A stretch of DNA of 64,000 bases, from NCBI GenBank assembly GCA_017545865.1, contig JAFWXO010000025.1, forward strand, positions 27,273 to 91,272, written 5' to 3'. A program made the translations under genes and the position numbers. Source of the DNA: Clostridia bacterium (GTDB taxonomy: Bacteria; Bacillota; Clostridia; Christensenellales; Borkfalkiaceae). Positions 26,670 through 35,014 of the stretch are shown piece after piece; positions within the stretch are counted from its first letter, which is position 1; the number at the start of each line of letters is the position of its first letter. Under the pieces are notes generated by a model. It ran no database searches and was not told where the DNA came from. It saw only the letters and a program-made list of their open reading frames with translations.

Positions 26670-27053
26670 TCAGTTTTTATCGGCGTTTTCGCCACGTTTG
26701 CCACCTAAAAAGAACTGAACGAAAGATAAAGCAAGCAAAAACCAACCGAAAATTTTACTCATTACCTCACTTGACAAAAAGTAGCAAAGCACTCCGCCAC
26801 CCACGCCGAAAAAGCACGCGGGAATTATCATATACCAGAGATTTTTAGTGCTTACGAGTTTGTTTTTAAAGTGGAGTATCAGCGCAACTACAGCCATCGG
26901 TATAAACGCTATTAAGTTGATAAGTTGAGCGGTTTTTTGCTCCACGCTTAAAAAGACCGTAAGCAGTGGAATAAGTACCGTTCCCCCGCCCATACCCATA
27001 CCGCCTAAAACACCGCCGAGTAGCCCAAAAACACCAAATAATAAATACTTCAT
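26670..27053 (-). CDS. TauE/SafE half-permease (second half-like)
   Basis: The protein has 127 residues with four membrane segments and the GGVLGGMGMGGGTVLIPLLT motif typical of the TauE/SafE family, which exports sulphite, sulphonate or related organic anions. Full-length members have about 250 residues and eight segments; this is half size. The upstream gene encodes a similar half, 12 bases away, so they likely form a heterodimer. AAGGTGG is the ribosome site. It is one of a split pair, not a frameshift of one gene, because both start with the Gly-rich motif. Confidence 0.8.
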   Translation of the reverse strand: MKYLLFGVFGLLGGVLGGMGMGGGTVLIPLLTVFLSVEQKTAQLINLIAFIPMAVVALILHFKNKLVSTKNLWYMIIPACFFGVGGGVLCYFLSSEVMSKIFGWFLLALSFVQFFLGGKRGENADKN

Positions 27054-27065
27054 TTTACCACCTTT

Positions 27066-27431
27066 TTAAAAGAACGCAAGCTTGACGCCCGCAACGAACA
27101 TTAAAATTGCAAATATCTTGTTAAGATATTTGTTTTTTAGTTTTTTGAGTAGCAACGCGCCGATAATTCCACCTAAAACAACGCCTATCGTAGAGAGCAA
27201 AAGTTTAAAGTTAAAAACGCTTGTTCCGCCCGTTATTAGATAGGTTATCGCGCTTATTATAGTTATCGGCAAAATTACCGCTATCGCCGTTGCGTGGGCG
27301 CGCTTTTGCTCAAAGCCTAAAAGCATAGTAAAAATGGGCAAAACCACCATACCGCCACCACCGCCGAAAAATCCGTTCAAAAATCCAACGAAAGCGCCTG
27401 AAAGCGCGTAATACAGTTTTTGTTTTTTCAT
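27066..27431 (-). CDS. TauE/SafE half-permease (first half-like)
   Basis: The protein has 121 residues from ATG 27431, with four hydrophobic segments and the family motif GFLNGFFGGGGGMVVLP. It is about half the usual length and is partnered with the adjacent gene. The ATG lies seven bases after TACTAA, with TTGTTT 16 bases further upstream, so a leaderless transcript is likely; a longer in-frame start would place the promoter inside the gene. Confidence 0.8.
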   Translation of the reverse strand: MKKQKLYYALSGAFVGFLNGFFGGGGGMVVLPIFTMLLGFEQKRAHATAIAVILPITIISAITYLITGGTSVFNFKLLLSTIGVVLGGIIGALLLKKLKNKYLNKIFAILMFVAGVKLAFF

Positions 27432-27557
27432 AGCAAAATTAGTATTTGCAATCCTGAAAAAAACAACCACTTTAAAAAAAACCGCTTAAAAACGTGGGGT
27501 TAACGAGAAATTTTTATAAAATTTATACGGCAATCACAAAAAATGGGCTTTTAAGTA

Positions 27558-27586
27558 TTGCAATTTTGGAAAAAATGTTATATACT
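27558..27586 (+). promoter_or_regulatory. Promoter of the 992-residue surface protein gene
   Basis: TTGCAA (27558-27563), 17 bases, TATACT (27581-27586). The leader holds a GCGCG-type hairpin near 27610 and ends in AAGGTG. Confidence 0.65.
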
Positions 27587-27650
27587 TGTTAAGTATTATA
27601 TTATAAATGCGGGCGCGAACGCGCTAAACTACTAAAAAACAAGGTGACTT

Positions 27651-30629
27651 ATGTATTCAAAATCCAAGTTTAATTTCAAAAAATTCTTTATCGCTTTACT
27701 TTCCATGCTCACGGCTATTACGCTTGCTTTTTCGGTTGCTTGTAAGAAAAACGATCCGTCTACCGACACTCCTGACGATGATTCTACTTCTACCGAAACC
27801 ACAACGACCGTAACCGACTATCAGCTCATCAAGAACGGCGACTTTGAATTTAACACGAAAGACGATTCTTCTTTCCCCTACTCTTCTTCTATCAACTGGG
27901 CAAGAAGTTTATACACGAGCGTTACTTCCGCTCCGTCTTCCACCGGTACTTCGGGTATTATCGATACCGCTGATGAAAAGTTTACTAAACTTGAATCTAA
28001 AAACAAACCGAGCGAAAACCCCAAAACTCCTTTTGCTTTCGGCTTAGTTGAAAATACTTACGACGCTGACGATGAAGAGTTGAGAGTTAACCCCCAAGCA
28101 GACGGTACTAAGATCTTAATGATCAACAACAAGAAAAACGGCGAAGGTACTGCTCAATATTACAGAGCGTCTTCTTCAATCTCCGTTCCCACTGCTGAAT
28201 ACGCGGTTCTTTCTTTCTGGGTTAAAACTTTAGACCTTAAGAGTTTATACACGGCTAACCCCGGCGCTCACGTTAAACTTACAAGTTCCACTGGTTCTGC
28301 AACTTATGAAGAACTCGTTATCAACAACATTAACACCGCTGGCGAGTGGGTTAAGTTTGAACTTTACTTTGAAGGTTCTGAAGTTGCTTCCACAACGCTC
28401 AACTTAACTTTCGGTCTTGGCCAAGGCAACGGTATTGACCATAACGAATTCGTTGAAGGTTTCGCTTTCCTTGATAACGTTAACGTTGCTACTATTGAAA
28501 AGGCTGATTACGAAGCTAAGTCTTCAACTAATATCGACCTTGATATTACCGATCCCGAAACTATTAACCCAAACACTAACAAAGTTACCTTTAGCAAGAC
28601 TATTATCGATAACGAAGTTGACGATAGCAAGGAAGATAACTTTGCTCTTTACAAAGCGAGAATTAACTTCAACGTTTTAACTGCAACTACTAAATCGGCA
28701 ACTACCGTTAACGCTACTCCCATTAAGGTTAACGCTAACCCATCAAGCAACGCCGTTTACGGTTACAATAAAACTTTAAACGAAACTTCGGATACAGTTA
28801 AAGAGGCAATCGGCTCTGCAACCTTTAGCAAATACACGTTTATGGATTTTGCAAGCCCCGCTTCCGCAACTTACGAAACCGATACTTACACTCTTGCAAG
28901 CGGTGAATACGATTTAGTAACCTTCTTTGCAAAAGTTAAAACTTACCACCCCGATTCAGACAAGTTAAAAGTTCAAATCTTGAACGAAGATAACGACGCG
29001 GCTGACGTGTTCGCTTCGATTGACACCGATTCTCTTGAAAGCGCAAGATACGGCGAGTGGATTGCATACCGCGTGTTCGTTAACAACCCGACTGACGTTG
29101 CCACCACCTACTCTTTAAAATTCACTTTCGGTTATGACGGCGAGTGGGACGATGCTTACGCATTACAAAAAGGTTACGCTATCATCGCAGACCTTAGCGT
29201 TTACTCAACCGATGAAGATAGTTACAAACTTGCTTCTACTGGCGACTACCTTGCAAAACAACAAATCTACGGCGACTACGTTTCCTTCTCTGACGCGGCT
29301 GACGACACTAAGAACGATTCTTATCCCATCGTAGTTGACAAAACTCAATCGTTTACCGTAAAGAGCACTCCTGCAACCAACGTTAACGGATATTCTTTCA
29401 AAGCAAGCGATAGCGCTAACACCTTATACGGTATTGTCAATAGCAAATATTATAACGGCGGTAAATCTTACGGTAACGTTACCTTTGAAGACGATATTAC
29501 CGGTTTTGAAAGCCTTACCACCGCTTCTAACAAATACGCTCAAGTTTTAGTTTTAGATAATAAGACTGAAAGTTACTCTCGCTTCGTTACCGAAGTTAAA
29601 ACTGTTTCGGCTAACTCGGCAAGCAAAGTTATCGTAAAAGTTAGAGCGTTCGACCAAGCGGTTGCAAACGTTTCTATCGTTGCTTCTGCTTATGCAGACG
29701 GCGGTTACGAAAAGAAAGAGTTTAAAACTAGCGACACCGACACTGCAGTTGCGCTTACCTCTCAAATCACTTCCGCATCTTACACCAAGGGCGGTTGGAC
29801 TTACGTTTACTTCTACTTAACCGCTGGCAATGAAGACATTTCCTTCCGCGTTGAAGTTTCTAACGAATCTAAAGGCACTATCCTTACCGAAGGCGTTACG
29901 GTAGCATCTATCGATCAAGCGCTTATCTCGGCTGACAAGAAGGCTCTTTCAACCGACTTTAAAGTTCTTGGTAGCGATTACGACTTTACTTCTAAAAAGC
30001 ACACTCAAGCCCCCACCACTATCCTTACCACTGGCGAAGATGGGGAAACCGTTGAAAACGTTAAGTACCACGCTGAAAAAGAGGTTTACTTCGGCAACGG
30101 TTACGCTAAGTTCGTTGACTACTCTACTTTATTTGCCGATACCGAAATTGACAACAGAACGGATAGCGACAATTCAACCGATACCGAAACTGAACAACCT
30201 GAAGAAGAAGGCTACACTTTAAGTACTGACGTTGCTCTTCAAGTATCTTCAATCATCATCGCGCTCGTATTGATTCTCGTAATCTTAGTAATCTTCATTA
30301 GAAACATTACAAAAGATAGAAGAAGAAAGAAAGCAAAAACCGCTTCTTACTACGAAGAAAACACTGGCTTTGATAGATTCACTCGTGAAAAAACTCTCAA
30401 GAAGATTGCTGAAAAGAAGGCAAAAGAACTTGAAATTGAACTTTCCGATGACGATGCTGAATACGATTACTCTTTAACCGAACTTATGGAAGAAGAAACC
30501 TCGGAAGAAGTTGAACTTGAAGAAGTGGTTGAAGAAACCGCAGAAGAAGAAACCTCGGAAGAAATCGTTGAAGAAACTACTGAAGAAGTGGTTGAAGAAA
30601 CTCTTGAAGAAGAAAAACCGCAAGAATAA
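27651..30629 (+). CDS. Large surface protein with lipobox and C-terminal membrane anchor
   Basis: The protein has 992 residues. An N-terminal signal ends in FSVAC (about 27-31, a lipobox), followed by a Thr/Ser/Asp-rich stretch. The main part (about 55-880) is beta-rich with NGDFEFN and several aromatic-flanked, carbohydrate-binding-like (jelly-roll) segments, such as GEWVKFELYFEG and GGWTYVYFYL. A single hydrophobic span (about 890-912) precedes a basic stretch (KDRRRKKAK) and a very acidic Glu-rich tail. Having both a lipobox and a C-terminal span is odd: the protein may be anchored at both ends, or the lipobox may be unused. AAGGTG is the ribosome site. Function unknown; surface structure or glycan binding is inferred. 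Confidence 0.7.
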   Translation: MYSKSKFNFKKFFIALLSMLTAITLAFSVACKKNDPSTDTPDDDSTSTETTTTVTDYQLIKNGDFEFNTKDDSSFPYSSSINWARSLYTSVTSAPSSTGTSGIIDTADEKFTKLESKNKPSENPKTPFAFGLVENTYDADDEELRVNPQADGTKILMINNKKNGEGTAQYYRASSSISVPTAEYAVLSFWVKTLDLKSLYTANPGAHVKLTSSTGSATYEELVINNINTAGEWVKFELYFEGSEVASTTLNLTFGLGQGNGIDHNEFVEGFAFLDNVNVATIEKADYEAKSSTNIDLDITDPETINPNTNKVTFSKTIIDNEVDDSKEDNFALYKARINFNVLTATTKSATTVNATPIKVNANPSSNAVYGYNKTLNETSDTVKEAIGSATFSKYTFMDFASPASATYETDTYTLASGEYDLVTFFAKVKTYHPDSDKLKVQILNEDNDAADVFASIDTDSLESARYGEWIAYRVFVNNPTDVATTYSLKFTFGYDGEWDDAYALQKGYAIIADLSVYSTDEDSYKLASTGDYLAKQQIYGDYVSFSDAADDTKNDSYPIVVDKTQSFTVKSTPATNVNGYSFKASDSANTLYGIVNSKYYNGGKSYGNVTFEDDITGFESLTTASNKYAQVLVLDNKTESYSRFVTEVKTVSANSASKVIVKVRAFDQAVANVSIVASAYADGGYEKKEFKTSDTDTAVALTSQITSASYTKGGWTYVYFYLTAGNEDISFRVEVSNESKGTILTEGVTVASIDQALISADKKALSTDFKVLGSDYDFTSKKHTQAPTTILTTGEDGETVENVKYHAEKEVYFGNGYAKFVDYSTLFADTEIDNRTDSDNSTDTETEQPEEEGYTLSTDVALQVSSIIIALVLILVILVIFIRNITKDRRRKKAKTASYYEENTGFDRFTREKTLKKIAEKKAKELEIELSDDDAEYDYSLTELMEEETSEEVELEEVVEETAEEETSEEIVEETTEEVVEETLEEEKPQE

Positions 30630-30638
30630 AAAATAAAA

Positions 30639-30671
30639 GAAAAACTGCTTGAAAATCAAGCAGTTTTTTAT
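30639..30671. terminator. Bidirectional terminator
   Basis: AAAACTGCTTGA AAA TCAAGCAGTTTTTT separates the surface protein gene from trmO. Confidence 0.85.
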
Positions 30672-31309
30672 TTTACCTTTATTATGGTTATTTGATTATC
30701 CCTTACGCTAAAAGTAACGTTTACCTTTCCGTAATCGAGTTTATATTCCCTTTCATCATCTTGATAAGAAGGTCTTGGGTCTTCGCTTAAAATATTTATA
30801 ATATCGCTTTTTAAACTTTCGCTAAGCCCGTTTAACAATTCGGAATTTTCAACCTTTAACTTGTAATCAACGAATTCGCCCGCATAACCGCTGGTTGCGT
30901 TTTCGTGGCAATCGGTAAAAGGAAGATAGGGTTTAATATCGTAAATGGGCGTTCCGCTTAGTAAATCTGCGCCCGAAACAATTAAGCTCCCGTCGCTTTC
31001 CACCTTGATAATCTTAACTGACGATAACCCCAAATTATTAGGTCTAAACGGGGAACGGCTTGCAAACACGCCAACTTTTTTATTACCGCCAAGCCTTGGT
31101 GGGCGAACGGTTAAACTATACTTTCCCTCGGCTTTAGAAAAACCGAAGATAAGCCACAAGTGAGAAAAGCCTTCAATCTCTCTTATCGCATCCAAGTTAT
31201 TAAAGGGTTTTTCAAAAACTATTTTTGAAAGGTTTTCCACTCGCCCGCTTTGGCGTGGAATACCAAACTTATCTTCAAACCCGTTTTCTATTCTCGCTAT
31301 AACTATCAT
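30668..31309 (-). CDS. trmO: tRNA (t6A37) N6-methyltransferase, TrmO/TsaA
   Basis: The protein has 213 residues. The TsaA/YaeB beta-barrel is shown by GIPRQSGRV, the SHLWLIFGF strand, and RSPFRPNNLGLS, which is the SAM-binding signature. It methylates the t6A37 nucleoside of tRNA-Thr with SAM. The length is usual for the bacterial type. The ATG overlaps the stop of the upstream regulator (ATGA), so it is coupled to it. Confidence 0.92.
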   Translation of the reverse strand: MIVIARIENGFEDKFGIPRQSGRVENLSKIVFEKPFNNLDAIREIEGFSHLWLIFGFSKAEGKYSLTVRPPRLGGNKKVGVFASRSPFRPNNLGLSSVKIIKVESDGSLIVSGADLLSGTPIYDIKPYLPFTDCHENATSGYAGEFVDYKLKVENSELLNGLSESLKSDIINILSEDPRPSYQDDEREYKLDYGKVNVTFSVRDNQITIIKVK

Positions 31310-32361
31310 TTTTGAGCCACCTTTTTATTCATTTTGCGCCTTACTCTACTTAAATGCCGTTCAAAACTACCGCTACTTATAAACTCAGACAAAACGTATT
31401 GATCAAGCACTGGAACGGAGCAAGAAAACCCGTCCGTCTTTTCCTTATATATATAAATAAGTGATTCGGGGATAATCATATACCCTATTCTCATTGCGGG
31501 GGATAAACTTTTTGAAAAAGTGTTAACGTAAACTACCCTTTCGCCACCGTCAAGCCCGTAAAGAGATTGTATGGGATTTCCGGGAATAAAAAATTCACTT
31601 GCAAAATCGTCTTCTATGATATACCCGTTGTTTTTTCTTGCATAGTTTAAATATTCGTAACGCTTTTTAACCGTTGCCGTTACGCCCGACGGGAAGCTTG
31701 AAAAGGGGGTAACGTGCAAAACCTTAACGCCGGAACTTTCAAGTTCGCCCGTTTCTATTCCTTCTTCACCCATCTTGAGTTTTTTTATTTTAACGCCCGT
31801 TTCTAAATAAACCTTTTCTATTTGCTTATAAGACGGGTCTTCAATACCGTAAACTTTATCTTTGCCCAAAATTTTAACCGCAGTTTCGTAAAGTTGTTCA
31901 GACCCAGAGCCTATAATTATCCTTTCGGGCGGGGCAACCATACCACGATACCTTAAAAGATAATCGCTTATTGCGTTTCTAAGCACGGCGCAACCTTCCG
32001 TTGGCGATTTGATAAACAACTCTTTATCCTTTTCCGATATTACCTTTCTAACCGTTTTAAACCATAAAGAATACTCAAACTCATCGCCTATCGGCTCAAC
32101 TTCAATAGGGAGCATTTCAAAGGGCTTGTGCGGCGCGCTTTTAACGATAACGTCTATCTCGCAAACGAAATAACCGCTTCGCTCTCTCGCTTCGATATAC
32201 CCTTCCGATTCAAGTAGAGAATAAGCGTTCATAACGGTTATCTCGCTAAACCCCGTTATATCAACCATAACGCGCTTCGACGGAATTTTATCCCCCGCCT
32301 TGTAAACACCGCTGAGTATTTCGTTTTTAATCTTTTCGTAAACGGATAAATACTTCTTCAT
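31306..32361 (-). CDS. pdxR: MocR/PdxR-type GntR-aminotransferase regulator, C-terminally short
   Basis: The protein has 351 residues. A GntR winged helix fills residues 1-75 (YEKIKNEILSGVYKAGDKIP, TGFSEITVMNAYSLLESEGY), followed by a fold-type I aminotransferase-like domain with GSGSEQL, the Asp in IEDDFAS and the PLP lysine in TFSKSLSPAMRIGY. MocR proteins usually have about 450-480 residues; this one ends right after SGSFERHLSRVRRKM, missing about 100 residues of the small domain. The stop is fused with the trmO start. It is divergent from pyridoxal kinase, the typical PdxR target, so PLP-sensing control of that gene is inferred. A -10-like TTATAT lies six bases before the ATG, but the -35 is poor. 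Confidence 0.8.
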   Translation of the reverse strand: MKKYLSVYEKIKNEILSGVYKAGDKIPSKRVMVDITGFSEITVMNAYSLLESEGYIEARERSGYFVCEIDVIVKSAPHKPFEMLPIEVEPIGDEFEYSLWFKTVRKVISEKDKELFIKSPTEGCAVLRNAISDYLLRYRGMVAPPERIIIGSGSEQLYETAVKILGKDKVYGIEDPSYKQIEKVYLETGVKIKKLKMGEEGIETGELESSGVKVLHVTPFSSFPSGVTATVKKRYEYLNYARKNNGYIIEDDFASEFFIPGNPIQSLYGLDGGERVVYVNTFSKSLSPAMRIGYMIIPESLIYIYKEKTDGFSCSVPVLDQYVLSEFISSGSFERHLSRVRRKMNKKVAQK

Positions 32362-32445
32362 CTGGTTATATAAAAAACTCCAAATTTGATTATTTTAATA
32401 ATATCACTTTTGCATTATACTGTAAAGCAAATAAGGAGATTTGTT

Positions 32446-33279
32446 ATGGATAATTTAAAAGTTTTAACTATTCAAGATATTTCGTGCGTTGGTCAATGTT
32501 CGTTAACCGTTGCCCTTCCTATCATTTCGGCGTGCGGTGTGGAAACTTGTATTCTTCCTTCCGCCGTGATTTCAACTCATACCGCTGGGTTTAAAAACTT
32601 TACCTTCCGCGATTTAACCGACGATATGCCCGGCATTTTCTCGCACTGGGCAAGTGAAAACATTGATTTTGATGCGGTGTATACTGGTTATTTAGGTAGC
32701 CAACAACAAATTGATTATATGATAACGCTTGCTAAAAACTCGCTCAAAAAGGGCGGAAAGTTTATCGTTGACCCCGCTTTTGCGGATAACGGCAAACTCT
32801 ACCCCGCGTTCGACCTTGAATACGTTAACGGTATGAAAAATCTCGTTGCGGTGGCAGACGTTGTTGTTCCTAACCTTACCGAAGCGTGCTTTTTAACGGG
32901 CATTGAATATAAAACCGAATACGATGAAGAATATATTTTAACCGTTGTTAAAGCGCTCGCAAACCTTGGAGCAAAAGCGGTTGTTTTAACGGGCGTTGGT
33001 TATGAAAAGGGTTACACCGGCGTTGTAACTTACGAAAACGGAGAGTATTTATACTATAAACACCAACTTATGCCTAACGGTTGCCACGGAACGGGCGATA
33101 TTTACGCATCGGCTTTCGTTGGCGCGCTCGTTAAAGGAAAGAGTTTATACGATGCGTCAGTCGTGGCGGCGGAATTTACCCTTCTTGCCATTAAAGAAAC
33201 GGCTAAGTACGACAATCACTGGTACGGCGCAAAGTTTGAGCCCGTTCTTTATAAACTTAATTCACTCATAAATGGTTGA
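32446..33279 (+). CDS. pdxK: Pyridoxal/pyridoxamine kinase
   Basis: The product has 277 residues from ATG 32446, with AAGGAG upstream; a longer in-frame start at 32386 has no ribosome site. It is a ribokinase-fold PfkB/PdxK-type enzyme that makes pyridoxal 5'-phosphate with ATP. Motifs are QDISCVGQCSLT, a central FIVDPAFADNGKLY, NLTEACFLTG and the C-terminal anion-hole loop NGCHGTGDIYASA with the catalytic Asp. It is divergent from the PdxR-like regulator. The PdxY subgroup is also possible. Confidence 0.92.
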   Translation: MDNLKVLTIQDISCVGQCSLTVALPIISACGVETCILPSAVISTHTAGFKNFTFRDLTDDMPGIFSHWASENIDFDAVYTGYLGSQQQIDYMITLAKNSLKKGGKFIVDPAFADNGKLYPAFDLEYVNGMKNLVAVADVVVPNLTEACFLTGIEYKTEYDEEYILTVVKALANLGAKAVVLTGVGYEKGYTGVVTYENGEYLYYKHQLMPNGCHGTGDIYASAFVGALVKGKSLYDASVVAAEFTLLAIKETAKYDNHWYGAKFEPVLYKLNSLING

Positions 33280-33321
33280 CAATATTTTTTAAGTGTGTTA
33301 ACATATAGCCATCAAACAAAC

Positions 33322-33588
33322 CTATGAGAAAGAGTAGTAGGTTGCTAAAACTTTTTCTAAGAGAGCCGTAGGCGGTGGGATTACGGTAAAAAGTCGCAAC
33401 TAAATGGACTTTCGAGGGCGAACGGAAAAACCTTTCAAGGTTGAGTATGGAAGACGGGGTAACTTGCCGTAATCAATAGTTAGCATATATTCGTATGCGT
33501 AAAGTGGGCGTTTTAACGCCAAGCCGGGTGGCACCACGGGTAGTAAACAACCTGTCCCAGCAATTTTGATTGCAGGGGCAGTTTTTTT
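33322..33588 (+). ncRNA. T-box leader, tryptophan-specific
   Basis: The region has stem I, specifier loop and the T-box core GGGTGGCACCACGGG (33526-33540), followed by an intrinsic terminator (33552-33588) that competes with the antiterminator. In stem I, GTTGC pairs with GCAAC and GAAAG with CTTTC; the specifier codon TGG lies just before the lower stem in AAATGGACTTTC, at about 33403-33405. Uncharged tRNA-Trp should therefore turn on the downstream trpB2. Coordinates are approximate at the 5' end. Confidence 0.9.
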
Positions 33589-33608
33589 GTCCCTGAAAGG
33601 AGTGTAAA

Positions 33609-34976
33609 ATGAAAAAAGAAATACCTTACAAAATCTATCTTGAAGAAAGTGAAATGCCTAAGGCTTGGCTTAACCTTAGAGCGTTTATGGATAAAAAGCC
33701 CGCTCCCCTTCTCGACGGGGAAACGCTTAAACCCATCACGCTTGAAAAACTTTCTAACGTGTTCTGTGAAGAACTTGCACGCCAAGAACTTGACGATGAG
33801 AGTAAATTTATTGAAATCCCTGAAGAAGTTAGAAACTTTTACAAAATGTACCGCCCTGCACCGCTCGTGCGCGCGTACTGCTTGGAAAAGGCGCTTGATA
33901 CTCCCGCTAAGATTTACTATAAGTTTGAAGGTAACAACACGTCAGGCTCGCACAAGTTAAACTCGGCAATCGCTCAAGCGTATTACGCTAAAAAGCAAGG
34001 CTTAAAGGGTGTTACCACCGAAACGGGCGCAGGTCAATGGGGAACTGCTCTTTCAATGGCTTGCTCGTACTTTGGGCTTGACTGCAAGGTGTTTATGGTA
34101 AAATGTTCGTACGAGCAAAAACCCTTCCGCCGTGAAGTTATGAGAACTTACGGGGCAGACGTTACGCCTTCTCCTTCAATGACGACTGAAGTTGGCAAAA
34201 AAATAAACGAAGAATTCCCCGGCACTACTGGCTCACTCGGTTGCGCTATTTCCGAAGCAGTTGAAGCGGCTACTTCAAGAGATGGTTACCGTTACGTTTT
34301 GGGTAGCGTTTTAAACCAAGTTCTTCTTCATCAATCGGTTATCGGTTTAGAAACTAAAACCGCGCTTGATAAATACGGCGTTAAGGCGGATATTATTATC
34401 GGTTGCGCGGGTGGCGGATCAAACCTTGGCGGTCTTATCGCTCCGTTTATGGTTGAAAAAATGCAAGGCGTTAGAGATTATCAAATTATTGCGGTTGAGC
34501 CGTCTTCTTGCCCCACTTTAACTCGTGGCGTTTACGCTTACGACTACTGCGATACGGGTAAAGTTTGCCCCTTGGCTAAAATGTACACCTTGGGTAGCGG
34601 TTATATCCCTGCGGCAAGCCACGCTGGTGGGCTTAGATACCACGGCATGACTACAACGCTCTCTGAACTTAAAGACCAAGGCTTAATGGAAGCAAGGTCA
34701 GTTCTTCAAACGGAAGTTTTCAAAACCGCTCAAACTTTTGCAAGGGTTGAAGGTATTCTCCCCGCGCCCGAATCGGCGCACGCTATCAAGGTTGCCGTTG
34801 ACGAGGCTCTCAAATGCAAGGAAACAGGCGAAGAAAAAACTATCGTGTTCGGCTTAACGGGAACGGGATACTTTGATATGATGAGTTATCAAAAGTTTAA
34901 CGACGGCGTTATGAAAGATTACGTTCCTACCGATGAAGAAATTGAAAAGGCAATCGCAAAACTCCCCAAATTTTAA
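33609..34976 (+). CDS. trpB: Tryptophan synthase beta chain, TrpB2 type
   Basis: The protein has 455 residues, a fold-type II PLP enzyme. The long TrpB2 form has an N-terminal extension, SGSHKLNSA with the PLP lysine (Lys116), TETGAGQWG with the catalytic Glu, and the phosphate loop GGGSNLGG. It joins serine and indole to tryptophan. No trpA or other trp gene lies nearby, so it probably works on free or salvaged indole, under Trp T-box control. AAAGGAG precedes the start. Terminator at 34978-35010. Confidence 0.93.
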   Translation: MKKEIPYKIYLEESEMPKAWLNLRAFMDKKPAPLLDGETLKPITLEKLSNVFCEELARQELDDESKFIEIPEEVRNFYKMYRPAPLVRAYCLEKALDTPAKIYYKFEGNNTSGSHKLNSAIAQAYYAKKQGLKGVTTETGAGQWGTALSMACSYFGLDCKVFMVKCSYEQKPFRREVMRTYGADVTPSPSMTTEVGKKINEEFPGTTGSLGCAISEAVEAATSRDGYRYVLGSVLNQVLLHQSVIGLETKTALDKYGVKADIIIGCAGGGSNLGGLIAPFMVEKMQGVRDYQIIAVEPSSCPTLTRGVYAYDYCDTGKVCPLAKMYTLGSGYIPAASHAGGLRYHGMTTTLSELKDQGLMEARSVLQTEVFKTAQTFARVEGILPAPESAHAIKVAVDEALKCKETGEEKTIVFGLTGTGYFDMMSYQKFNDGVMKDYVPTDEEIEKAIAKLPKF

Positions 34977-34977
34977 A

Positions 34978-35010
34978 CAAAAAAAGAACTCGGAATTCCG
35001 AGTTCTTTTT
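34978..35010. terminator. Bidirectional terminator
   Basis: AGAACTCGGAATTCCGAGTTCT, a perfect palindrome, has flanking A and T runs. Confidence 0.9.
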
Positions 35011-35014
35011 AATT

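Noticed and set aside
31306-31309. Frameshift in the MocR-like gene explaining its early stop
   Set aside because: The next frame is trmO itself, beginning at the stop (ATGA); no displaced C-terminal domain is found downstream.
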